IMG/VR virus record: IMGVR_UViG_3300042539_000280
Span: 100,393 to 164,392 of that record
Reading direction: 5' to 3' (one strand)
DNA: 64,000 nt
Origin: a virus
Part shown: in pieces, positions 56,367-63,845 of the stretch
Layout of the letters: each line of letters opens with the position of its first letter
How positions within the stretch are numbered: the stretch's first letter is position 1
The notes under the pieces: generated by a model
The model's database searches: none
What the model saw: the letters and a program-made list of their open reading frames with translations, nothing else
Told to the model about the DNA's origin: nothing
Translations under genes and position numbers: made by a program

Positions 56367-58912
56367 GCGAAGAAGTCCTCCAGACTTGCAGTTTTCTCGG
56401 TCTTCCAACCAATGGAATCCAAGATGATTTTGAGAGGGTCAAGGAATGCTTTAGTGAACTGTGTATTATAGTCTATATATTTAGACAAGGCAAATTCTTC
56501 CGGTATACCGCCCTGAGGGAATGATATCACGTTAGATTGCACATGGTTTGGTTCTTTGAGGAATACATACTTTAGTTTCTCACCGTTTTGAATCAATGGA
56601 TACTTAGAAGTAAGGCCATTACTATGTAGAAAATGGTTATATATGAGAGCACCACGAACATGAATAGGGGTGCCGGATGCATATATAGTTTCTCTGTGCG
56701 AGTATTTAACCAAGCCGTTAATTCCTCGTGGGAAGGAAATCTCTGAGAGCGGCAGAGTTTCAAACTCTCGCTTGTAATCCTCAATAAAGCGGTACATTGC
56801 ATCTTCATTCTGGTTAAGAATAACATCAATACTTTCTTTCAGTTTGTCACGACATGATGATGGGGTTGAGGACTTGATCATTTCAAGCCCCTTTACTTTC
56901 ACCTTAGGTTGAGCATACTGCACACCTTCGGAGTTATGGACGTTTAGAATATAACGCTTCTTACCTGTCCAGATGGCCTTGTCACACAAGACCTCACGCT
57001 TCATTACTAACTTCTGTTGGAATACATTAATGTATGCACCAAGGTCTGCAAAAGCTTGATCAATAACAGGTTGTATCTTAGCTTCACATATTTTATCAAG
57101 ATATGCGATTTTTCTGTCCGTGCTTGTTTCAGTTTGACCAATCGTAGCACCCACGATCTTATCAAGATTAAGGTAAACTGAGTCCGTATCGATTGCAATA
57201 ACGTAGTCATCGTCTGCCTTTAGTACCTTGTTGAGATATTGGTTAATCCTTTTTTCGACCCAGCGTATGGAAAGTTGGCCAGTCGTCGTGACAGCAACCG
57301 CCTGACGTAGATCGAAGAACCGGAAGTATTTGGAACCCATAGCTCCGTAAAGAGAGTTGAGGGAGACCTTTTTAGAGAGTTGGAGGTTGTTGAACCTAGC
57401 AATCTTGTTTTTAAGTTCTTTCTTCTTCTTTGGGTCCGTTTCATTTTCGTAGGCCGCTTCGGCATCTAGCATTTCCTTCTTATAGAGTTTACGCTCGGCA
57501 AACATCTTCTCAACCATCTCTGGCATGAATCCTTGCTTGTCACGGCGGAAGAACTGACCATTGGCAGTTAGGGTAACGTTATCACTGTGTAGACCGGAGG
57601 TGTCAATAACACCTGATAAGAGGCGGTCAATATCCACAGACTGATTAAGAACATTCCGCATACTGTCAGTATAGGACTCAGGTTCAACAATAGTCTCAGG
57701 ACTAATGTTAGAACCCATGATAACAGAAGGATACTCAGAATTAACGTCATAAGATGCCACCCAGTTATAAAGACCGGGAACAGGGGGTTTAACATAAGCA
57801 CCTTCGTATTTCTCCTTCTTCTCGTTTCTAACGATTGGTGGAACTACAATGTTCTTTGACTTGAGGTGGTGGAAACAGATAACGTCCCACATGCGGACTT
57901 GTGCGAACACGTCCTCAAAGTTACACTTGTTGTCATAGGACAAGGTAAGGGCCAACTCGATTAGTTTATTCTTGGCATCGATCTTATCAACGAGGTCAAC
58001 GTCTTTGATGTTATAGTCGATGAACTTTTGATAGTCTTGCTTATACAGACCGATAAGATTGCCATATTCCTCATACGACAACTTACGCTCACCAAGTTCC
58101 TCGTGGGCGATGTTATCCAACTTATAGGATTCTTGTGACTTACCATCTGGTGCATATCGCTGGTATAGATCAAGCATATCCAGGGTAGCAATACCCTTGA
58201 ATGAATAGGAATTGATCACACGATTTTGTCCAAGGTCAACCTGCTTGGGAGTAATGATACCCCAAGGTGAAAGTTTCTTGGCCTCTGGTTCACCAGCAAT
58301 CTTGGCAATACGATTAACAAGATAAGGAATATCGAAGTTCTGGACGTTCCAACCTGTAATGATATCAGGATATTCGGACTGCCACCAACCAATAAACTTC
58401 TTGATTAGGTCATACTCATTAGAGCATTGGATATAGGTAACCGTATTGCGGGTGTTGTTATAATCACCGCAACCAAAGGTTGTGAAATGGCCATCCATCT
58501 TGACCGTGATAGCAGTCAATGGGCCATTAGCATCGTCAGGTTCAGGGAACCCACCATTCGGTGGTTCACCAACCTCGATATCGATATTGGCCACTTTGAT
58601 CTGTGAGATATCCCAATCGACAACACCTTTAAACTCGTCCGCAATAAAGCAATACTGATAACGTTGATTACCATATACGGTAAAGTTCTCAACACCTTCA
58701 TACTGCTTTACAAAGTCACGGGCGTCACGGATCGTTCCCGGTTTCACAGGCCCGACATACTCGCCATGTATCGTGGTATACTTGGTAGGTGTCTGGGAAC
58801 GAACAAAGAGTGTCGGGTGGTAGTCCACCTTATACGACACTCTCCGTCCATCCTCAACGCCTCTATACAGGATTTTACCTGACCATAGTTCAACGTTGGT
58901 ATAAAATTTCAT
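56363..58912 (-). CDS. Family B DNA polymerase (T4 gp43-like)
   Basis: 849 residues. Exonuclease motifs NIDIEV and NVQNFDIPYLV, polymerase motifs SLNSLYGAMGSKYFRF and AIDTDSVYL, and a C-terminal SLEDFFA tail resembling the clamp-binding end of T4 gp43. The replicative polymerase with proofreading. Overlaps both neighbours by single codons. Confidence 0.96.
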   Translation of the reverse strand: MKFYTNVELWSGKILYRGVEDGRRVSYKVDYHPTLFVRSQTPTKYTTIHGEYVGPVKPGTIRDARDFVKQYEGVENFTVYGNQRYQYCFIADEFKGVVDWDISQIKVANIDIEVGEPPNGGFPEPDDANGPLTAITVKMDGHFTTFGCGDYNNTRNTVTYIQCSNEYDLIKKFIGWWQSEYPDIITGWNVQNFDIPYLVNRIAKIAGEPEAKKLSPWGIITPKQVDLGQNRVINSYSFKGIATLDMLDLYQRYAPDGKSQESYKLDNIAHEELGERKLSYEEYGNLIGLYKQDYQKFIDYNIKDVDLVDKIDAKNKLIELALTLSYDNKCNFEDVFAQVRMWDVICFHHLKSKNIVVPPIVRNEKKEKYEGAYVKPPVPGLYNWVASYDVNSEYPSVIMGSNISPETIVEPESYTDSMRNVLNQSVDIDRLLSGVIDTSGLHSDNVTLTANGQFFRRDKQGFMPEMVEKMFAERKLYKKEMLDAEAAYENETDPKKKKELKNKIARFNNLQLSKKVSLNSLYGAMGSKYFRFFDLRQAVAVTTTGQLSIRWVEKRINQYLNKVLKADDDYVIAIDTDSVYLNLDKIVGATIGQTETSTDRKIAYLDKICEAKIQPVIDQAFADLGAYINVFQQKLVMKREVLCDKAIWTGKKRYILNVHNSEGVQYAQPKVKVKGLEMIKSSTPSSCRDKLKESIDVILNQNEDAMYRFIEDYKREFETLPLSEISFPRGINGLVKYSHRETIYASGTPIHVRGALIYNHFLHSNGLTSKYPLIQNGEKLKYVFLKEPNHVQSNVISFPQGGIPEEFALSKYIDYNTQFTKAFLDPLKIILDSIGWKTEKTASLEDFFA

Positions 58913-59226
58913 TAGTTTCCTGGTAGGATTAGTTTGTTGTCGGCCATAACAATGCCGCCAAAGATAGAGTTATACTGGTTGATAAAGTCTGTAATTGGTT
59001 CCATATGACACATGATCACATGGTTATAGATCACAAACTCCTTGTCCTTCGACCAATTGGTAAAAGGTGCAAGTGCCACGCCTGGCTCCTTAGGGTTCTC
59101 CTTCGATGGAATTACCACGATACGGACAGGGTTACGGATCTTTGTGGTCTTTTCAGTGACCTCAAGAACCTCACCAATAATGTCCTCGCCCGTGAAAAAG
59201 CGAACAATCTTCAAATCTTTTGCCAT
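58912..59226 (-). CDS. Conserved Sm-like small protein
   Basis: 104 residues: IVRFFTGEDIIGEVLEVTEK, then IRNPVRIVVIPSKENP and ITDFINQYNSIF, an Sm-like barrel pattern conserved in marine T4-like phages. Starts on the polymerase start codon region. Function unknown. Confidence 0.62.
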   Translation of the reverse strand: MAKDLKIVRFFTGEDIIGEVLEVTEKTTKIRNPVRIVVIPSKENPKEPGVALAPFTNWSKDKEFVIYNHVIMCHMEPITDFINQYNSIFGGIVMADNKLILPGN

Positions 59227-59432
59227 TAGTCTACAATCTCCATTAGATAGTCATAAACGCCGACTGTAACCCACTTCTCAGGAATATGGGTCATTCGGCT
59301 ACCATTCTCACCCACGAATGAGTAAGAGTTATCAAGATCCATGATCTTTACGATCCGTTCCCACTTGCCATCAAAGGCACGCTGCTTGAACTCCTCAGCA
59401 AGGATATCCACTTTCTTACCATTGAAAATCAT
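59226..59432 (-). CDS. Small hypothetical protein
   Basis: 68 residues from ATG 59432 (AAGGAG at good spacing): MIFNGKKVDILAEEFKQRAF, then a beta-rich end. A longer frame would overlap the upstream gene. Not recognised. Confidence 0.55.
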   Translation of the reverse strand: MIFNGKKVDILAEEFKQRAFDGKWERIVKIMDLDNSYSFVGENGSRMTHIPEKWVTVGVYDYLMEIVD

Positions 59433-59442
59433 ACTAATCTCC

Positions 59443-60057
59443 TTAGTCCCATAGTCCTTGATAATACTTCCCGAATAGTCGGAAGCCGTTTTGAATACGA
59501 TCATTATACAACTTCATGCCATCAAAGTCAACCCAATAATCAGGATTGATCTGATTTACTTGATACATAGCGTTTTCATCATCTTCTTCGCCTGAAACAA
59601 GATCCCATTTATACTCAGCCTCACCATGATGAAATTGATCTTCCCATGAGTCATCAAGTTTGCTCTCAAAGGCAAAGATCATTTCATTGAGAACCCATTC
59701 CCATCTGTAATGGACCCAGTTATCATGGCCATCAGGATTACCATATCGCATATACGAAGGAAGATCCTCGTCATCAACCAATTGAGAACCGTGCTTGGTT
59801 TCTTGTAGTTGCATGAGCATAGGAAGAACGATGTGGGCTAGAGTATGATCCATTGACCAAGTATCATACTTATCAATACGCACCTTGATATCACGTTCGC
59901 CACGGATTTTATATACCCAATCACAAACTTTAGCAACCCAAGTATCGGCAAGCCATGTACCAATCTTGTGTGAAGTATCTTCGCTAACAAATGGAATCCA
60001 ATCAGCAATCTGATATGGTCCGATCCAATTACGGTAAGGTCCGATGTAGACTTTCAT
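59443..60057 (-). CDS. Conserved phage protein of unknown function
   Basis: 204 residues: KVYIGPYRNWIGPYQIADWI, VRIDKYDTWSMDHTLAHIVL, LQETKHGSQLVDDEDLP and WVLNEMIFAFESKLDDSWED. A well-conserved phage family by recollection with no known activity. Aromatic and acidic; no signal. Confidence 0.68.
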   Translation of the reverse strand: MKVYIGPYRNWIGPYQIADWIPFVSEDTSHKIGTWLADTWVAKVCDWVYKIRGERDIKVRIDKYDTWSMDHTLAHIVLPMLMQLQETKHGSQLVDDEDLPSYMRYGNPDGHDNWVHYRWEWVLNEMIFAFESKLDDSWEDQFHHGEAEYKWDLVSGEEDDENAMYQVNQINPDYWVDFDGMKLYNDRIQNGFRLFGKYYQGLWD

Positions 60058-60223
60058 AATGTTTCCTTATTTCAATTTTGATGTTATGGGCACAGGTAGC
60101 ACATTCAACGGAACACCCGTGTTTGTTCATGATTTCCTGGACAGAAGGAACAGGCCCGGAATGATTGTCCAGAATTTGTTTGACAGTATTGGAAGATAGT
60201 GCGTTACAGGAACATAAGATCAT
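60029..60223 (-). CDS. Bfd-like [2Fe-2S] protein
   Basis: 64 residues with CSCNALS (C4, C6) and CSVECATC (C37, C41, C44), matching the bacterioferritin-associated ferredoxin fold (CxC...CxxC). Bfd delivers electrons that release iron from ferritin cages. With the Dps-like gene at 37.6 kb it suggests phage control of iron stores. Confidence 0.75.
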   Translation of the reverse strand: MILCSCNALSSNTVKQILDNHSGPVPSVQEIMNKHGCSVECATCAHNIKIEIRKHYESLHRTLP

Positions 60224-60246
60224 TGCTTCCTCTCCTAATACTATAT

Positions 60247-60274
60247 ATTATAGCAGAATGTTTGGAGATGTCAA
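60247..60274 (-). promoter_or_regulatory. Sigma70-like promoter of the Bfd-like gene
   Basis: Minus-strand TTGACA (60274-60269), 16-base spacer ending ttctgc, TATAAT (60252-60247). It lies inside the leader of the divergent spanin genes. Confidence 0.8.
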
Positions 60275-60275
60275 G

Positions 60276-60614
60276 ATGCCTATCAATAGTTGGACAATAA
60301 ATCTTATAGCAGCAATCGTTCTTTCCGTTATACTCGGCGGCGGATACTATGTATGGAAAAGAAACGTAGAAGAAGCAGCCGTTGCCGAATTGAGAATACA
60401 ACAGTTAGAAACCGAGTTGAAGGCACAAGAGAAACTTGTGGAAGACCTGACTGCTATCAACAAAGAGAGTAATGAGATTATTGCCGACCTCAAACAAAAA
60501 GAGATTGATCTAAACCAGAAACTAAGAGACTTGGATTCATATCTAAGCACCCATAAAGACGATAAAGAGTCATCAGAGGTTCTCAAAAGAACATTCAAGG
60601 AGTTATCCCAATGA
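60276..60614 (+). CDS. Inner-membrane spanin (Rz-like)
   Basis: 112 residues on the plus strand, with GGAG before ATG 60276. An N-terminal transmembrane helix (INLIAAIVLSVILGGGYYVW), then a long coiled coil (ELRIQQLETELKAQEKLVED), the build of an i-spanin. It ends in ATGA overlap with the lipoprotein gene, the classic Rz/Rz1 order. Spanins fuse the inner and outer membranes at lysis. Confidence 0.82.
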   Translation: MPINSWTINLIAAIVLSVILGGGYYVWKRNVEEAAVAELRIQQLETELKAQEKLVEDLTAINKESNEIIADLKQKEIDLNQKLRDLDSYLSTHKDDKESSEVLKRTFKELSQ

Positions 60615-60874
60615 AGAAATTTATCATAATTGCGGCACTCCTGTTGACAGGATGTCAGTCTACGGCGCCTACTACAAAACTCCGTGTGGTAACCCCACCT
60701 GATCAAATGTATGATTGTCCTATCAAAAAACAATGGCCAAAATGGCAGACACTAAATGACACCGAGGTGGCCAAAACGGTCGTTGAACTTTATAAGAACA
60801 ATTCTCGTTGTAAGGCCTCCGTCGATGCCATTCGTAAGTTTCTAGCGGATGCTAAGACCCGCATAGAACGTTAG
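60611..60874 (+). CDS. Outer-membrane lipoprotein spanin (Rz1-like)
   Basis: 87 residues. Signal peptide with lipobox LLLTGC/Q (C15), then a short periplasmic part. Paired with the i-spanin gene by overlap. A small o-spanin is the best reading. Its stop overlaps the convergent holin-like gene. Confidence 0.8.
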   Translation: MKKFIIIAALLLTGCQSTAPTTKLRVVTPPDQMYDCPIKKQWPKWQTLNDTEVAKTVVELYKNNSRCKASVDAIRKFLADAKTRIER

Positions 60875-61095
60875 AGTGTGGTTGGTGGGGATGGAGTCTG
60901 TGCATTGGTAACATTGTTATCCTTTGCAGCAACACCAATACCAACGATTGATAGTAGGAATGGCCATACTTCATCCAATGGTGGAAGAGGCATTGACTCT
61001 GGCCACACACCAGCATACTTTAGAGCATAGGCAACTAATGGGATTAGTGCCATTGCTGTGGTACGCCAGTTAGCAGTAAGATTTGAGAGGTTCAT
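60871..61095 (-). CDS. Putative holin
   Basis: 74 residues from ATG 61095 (GGAG upstream), two hydrophobic helices (TAMALIPLVAYALKYAGVW and PFLLSIVGIGVAAKD) and a polar tail, the size and topology of a class II holin. It converges on the spanin genes, so the lysis functions are split across strands. Confidence 0.62.
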   Translation of the reverse strand: MNLSNLTANWRTTAMALIPLVAYALKYAGVWPESMPLPPLDEVWPFLLSIVGIGVAAKDNNVTNAQTPSPPTTL

Positions 61096-61151
61096 AAGAA
61101 GCTCCATAATAATACCCGGAATTGGGTACCACTATTTAGTTTCCTATAGAT

Positions 61152-61226
61152 TGGAGCGGGTGACTGGGATCGAACCAGCGACGAACAGCTTGGAAGGCTG
61201 ACACTCTACCACTGAGTTACACCCGC
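61152..61226 (-). tRNA. tRNA-Gly (TCC)
   Basis: Acceptor GCGGGTG/CACCCGC, anticodon loop CTTCCAA, encoded CCA. Stands alone, 10.5 kb from the main array. Confidence 0.92.
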
Positions 61227-61233
61227 AATTCTT

Positions 61234-61479
61234 TTACTGTATCTGGTATATAGCCGTGCCACAAGATGGCTTAATCACAGGTGATATTTCCCATGAACGA
61301 AGCCAACCCTGATGCCAAGTCCCACCAACACAATACATACCACGATGAACGGGACCTGACCAGTCACCAGCAAATGGTGGATCCTGGATAGGATTGTAAT
61401 ATGTTCCGTAAGGAACATGATTGTGAGCGAAGGCCGAGGTGCTAAAAAGCACCGCAGCAAGGATTAGAACCCGTCTCAT
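61234..61479 (-). CDS. Small exported protein
   Basis: 81 residues; signal peptide 1-18 (SAFA/HN), mature part with two cysteines (GMYCVGGTWH, KPSCGTAIYQ) likely forming a disulfide. Periplasmic; unknown. Confidence 0.6.
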   Translation of the reverse strand: MRRVLILAAVLFSTSAFAHNHVPYGTYYNPIQDPPFAGDWSGPVHRGMYCVGGTWHQGWLRSWEISPVIKPSCGTAIYQIQ

Positions 61480-61763
61480 AGACCAAGAACACCTAGACCT
61501 AGAAGGCCCTGCTTACCCTTTGGGGTAATATCAATAGAGATATCGGAACCATCATTGTCAACGTCAACGTCAGCACCTGGAGGGGCAGTAACAACTAGAC
61601 CGTGTGGGGTATACTGTGCTGCTGGAGCATAGACGCCTGCACTCTTGGTAGCACCAGGAACTGCAACAGTCTTACCGTTGTGGGTTTCATCTAGGGTTGT
61701 TAGTGCGGAAGCGGAAACTGTTAGACCTAGAATTAGGGCTGCTGCTAGAAATACCTTATTCAT
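61476..61763 (-). CDS. Small exported protein
   Basis: 95 residues; signal peptide 1-20 (SASA/LT), then a beta-rich acidic part (PPGADVDVDNDGSDISIDIT). Overlaps the next gene by ATGA. Unknown. Confidence 0.6.
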   Translation of the reverse strand: MNKVFLAAALILGLTVSASALTTLDETHNGKTVAVPGATKSAGVYAPAAQYTPHGLVVTAPPGADVDVDNDGSDISIDITPKGKQGLLGLGVLGL

Positions 61764-61798
61764 TATTATTCACCTTTCTTGTTATAGGGATTGTCCCA

Positions 61799-62401
61799 TT
61801 AGTAATAATCTGGAGTTGTAAATGTGAAATTGATAACACACCTTGTATGTGATTTCACAGGAGCAAAACTAGAATGATATGTAGCACCATCGAATAAGAC
61901 GATCTTATTTTCTTGAGGTGTTATGGTTCTTTCAATCTCAAAACCACCATTTTTGTTTATATAATCAATATCTTCCATCCATCCTCGGCCTGCACAAGGA
62001 TCAAATTGTTGTTTGTAGAAAATTGTATCACCATCACTATCATTCATATATAGAACGGCCGCCACATGTCGTCTTTCATCATCGATATGCGGAGTGTGTT
62101 CATAATATACAGGCTTAATAGTTTCAAGATTTGTTCTTGATCTATACAATTCCCTCATTTCAATATTAGCCTTATCGAGGATAGAAAAGATACAACTGTC
62201 CATAATAGGTTTCAATGTAGGATTGAGAACACCTAAACTATCTTCATAGAAGCGATGATAAAAACTGTAAACGTAAGTATCATCACCTTTATCGGCAGGA
62301 CCAGTGGTCTTGATATAATACCACGGAAATTGCTCATTGAAAATGTGTTCTTTCAGGTATCGAAAGAGATTATTTGGTAGAGCATTTTCCATAATTATCA
62401 T
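61799..62401 (-). CDS. 2OG-Fe(II) oxygenase-like protein
   Basis: 200 residues: YYEHTPHIDDERRHVAAVLY gives HxD, FDGATYHSSFAPV the distal histidine, and HTRCVINFTF the arginine. SDGDTIFYK fits the GxTxF strand. Eighth member of the family in this window. Confidence 0.87.
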   Translation of the reverse strand: MIIMENALPNNLFRYLKEHIFNEQFPWYYIKTTGPADKGDDTYVYSFYHRFYEDSLGVLNPTLKPIMDSCIFSILDKANIEMRELYRSRTNLETIKPVYYEHTPHIDDERRHVAAVLYMNDSDGDTIFYKQQFDPCAGRGWMEDIDYINKNGGFEIERTITPQENKIVLFDGATYHSSFAPVKSHTRCVINFTFTTPDYY

Positions 62402-62416
62402 AATAAAACCTTTTCT

Positions 62417-62674
62417 TTATGCGAGTCCTGTACCATCATGATCGGCAAGGACAGGATTTTTCAATGAACCGTCGAGATTTCGTTCTCTTGGTGTGCGATC
62501 TACACCGATGAAATTCTCTGGATGTTTGAGGATTTCCGCAACAAACTTGACAAACTCCAATAGTTGTTCTTTGTCATAGTTGGTGCCTAGTTTACCTTCT
62601 TCACGAATGTAAGCAGAAATCATGCAATATGCTTCTGTTACGGCGGAATGACTTACTTTATCTCCTACGAGCAT
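62417..62674 (-). CDS. Small hypothetical protein
   Basis: 85 residues (EGKLGTNYDKEQLLEFVKFV, then a polar end NPVLADHDGTGLA). First gene after promoter 62697-62725. Not recognised. Confidence 0.55.
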   Translation of the reverse strand: MLVGDKVSHSAVTEAYCMISAYIREEGKLGTNYDKEQLLEFVKFVAEILKHPENFIGVDRTPRERNLDGSLKNPVLADHDGTGLA

Positions 62675-62696
62675 TTATCTCTCCTTTATAACCTTT

Positions 62697-62725
62697 AGTA
62701 TATAGGTCATTTTGTATTGTGTCAA
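62697..62725 (-). promoter_or_regulatory. Sigma70-like promoter
   Basis: Minus-strand TTGACA (62725-62720), 17-base spacer ending gaccta, TATACT (62702-62697), with an AAAGGAGAG site before the next ATG. Confidence 0.82.
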
Positions 62726-62961
62726 GTCTTTTGTCCAGGTCTCTGACACTTTACCCGGTATTCTAATGGTTTATTAGGATGATCTTTCTGCCAGTCATCA
62801 ATATACTGTGCAGCACGAATGTATCCTTCAAGTAAGCACTTGGTAGGAGTCTCGACCGCATCCAATGTTTCAGAATAAATCTTGGTTGTACCGTCACACT
62901 TGCTAGTTTCACCAGCAACAACGGCACAATACATTACAATAGGGACAATATAGTTTAGCAC
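62722..62961 (-). CDS. Small exported protein with GTG start
   Basis: 79 residues. GTG at 62961 follows GAGG and overlaps the upstream stop (GTGCTAA), giving MLNYIVPIVMYCAVVAGETS, a signal-like start. Four cysteines. Unknown, probably periplasmic. Confidence 0.5.
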   Translation of the reverse strand: MLNYIVPIVMYCAVVAGETSKCDGTTKIYSETLDAVETPTKCLLEGYIRAAQYIDDWQKDHPNKPLEYRVKCQRPGQKT

Positions 62962-63119
62962 TTGAACCTCACTGTGGCGTCTTTCCATTCACCCATCACG
63001 GGCACCTGGGCCTGTGCGGTTTTCAATTGACACACCTTCGGTTCAATCTTGACCTGGTGCGTTTCACATTCACCAGAATGTAGGCAAATGCTGATAACAG
63101 CAAATACTAACTCTTTCAT
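62955..63119 (-). CDS. Small exported protein
   Basis: 54 residues: MKELVFAVISICLHSGECET, then KVCQLKTAQAQVPVMGEWKD and a terminal cysteine. Short signal-like start and four cysteines, like the gene after it. Unknown. Confidence 0.5.
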   Translation of the reverse strand: MKELVFAVISICLHSGECETHQVKIEPKVCQLKTAQAQVPVMGEWKDATVRFKC

Positions 63120-63120
63120 A

Positions 63121-63348
63121 CTATGCTCCATGTATTGTTAGTGCCGCAAAGTAGATCGTCAAAAACATGACGATTGTTCCTAGCAATGCCCCAACAATCG
63201 TGGGCCATTCCTTCTTATAATATTCTACTAACTTATTCCCCTTGCGATTGGGAGACTGCTCTGTGGTAGTATCTGTCGAATATTGACAGACGATCTTCTT
63301 CTGAGTAGCAGTCGGGAATTGGATAACCTTTGACTTTTTCCCAGACAT
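63121..63348 (-). CDS. Small membrane protein
   Basis: 75 residues from ATG 63348 (TTGGAG upstream), basic start (MSGKKSKVIQFPTATQKK) and one C-terminal transmembrane helix (TIVGALLGTIVMFLTIYFAA). Overlaps the gene at 63233-63457 by 116 bases out of frame. Confidence 0.55.
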   Translation of the reverse strand: MSGKKSKVIQFPTATQKKIVCQYSTDTTTEQSPNRKGNKLVEYYKKEWPTIVGALLGTIVMFLTIYFAALTIHGA

Positions 63349-63457
63349 GATGTGCCATCTCCAATGTGTGTTCACGATCCGCTTCGGTAATGCGGAGGTG
63401 TTTTATCACCTCCACTCTTTTATCAAAGGACTGTGTAGAGGCCAATTGCGACACCAA
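63233..63457 (-). CDS. Hypothetical protein in overlapping frame
   Basis: Up to 74 residues; the true start is unclear (GTG 63457, or a GTG in the hairpin region, or ATG for MAHHVW). EMAHHVWEKVKGYPIPDCYS and EEDRLSIFDRYYHRAV look protein-like. A perfect hairpin GGAGGTG/CACCTCC (63394-63413) lies over the likely ribosome-binding site. Confidence 0.45.
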   Translation of the reverse strand: MVSQLASTQSFDKRVEVIKHLRITEADREHTLEMAHHVWEKVKGYPIPDCYSEEDRLSIFDRYYHRAVSQSQGE

Positions 63458-63647
63458 TTGTTAGCGGAATTAGGTTATTCAACATAACAACACCGAGTGT
63501 GGTAAAGAACAGGGAGGAGGATTCATCACCTTCTTCCATCTGATCTAGTTCTGGCTCGATGATGTATTCATATACCCACTTCTTGATGGTCGTATTGACC
63601 AACATGCTGAAAATCAGGGCGGCAGGTACGATAAGGAAGTTAATCAT
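63423..63647 (-). CDS. Small two-helix membrane protein
   Basis: 74 residues: helix FLIVPAALIFSMLVNTTI, acidic loop DQMEEGDESSS and helix LGVVMLNNLIPLTIGVAIGLY. Holin-sized, but away from the spanins. Unknown. Confidence 0.55.
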   Translation of the reverse strand: MINFLIVPAALIFSMLVNTTIKKWVYEYIIEPELDQMEEGDESSSLFFTTLGVVMLNNLIPLTIGVAIGLYTVL

Positions 63648-63650
63648 TGT

Positions 63651-63845
63651 TTAGTCCTTTGCTTCATTGATACGGTTGTTATAATACACCAAAAGTTCGC
63701 ACAAGTCAATAGTCTTTTTCAAGTCCTTTTCCGTTATCTGGTTTTCTGCCAAAATCTGTAATTGCTCTCTCCTGTTCTCGCAGGTACTCATTTGACGGAG
63801 TATTTCGATGCAATCCTCCAGATCCTCGTTCAGTAGTTCGAACAT
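63651..63845 (-). CDS. Small hypothetical protein
   Basis: 64 residues from ATG 63845 (AAGGAAAC upstream): MFELLNEDLEDCIEILRQMS, then helical EKDLKKTIDLCELLVYYNNR. Not recognised. Confidence 0.55.
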   Translation of the reverse strand: MFELLNEDLEDCIEILRQMSTCENRREQLQILAENQITEKDLKKTIDLCELLVYYNNRINEAKD

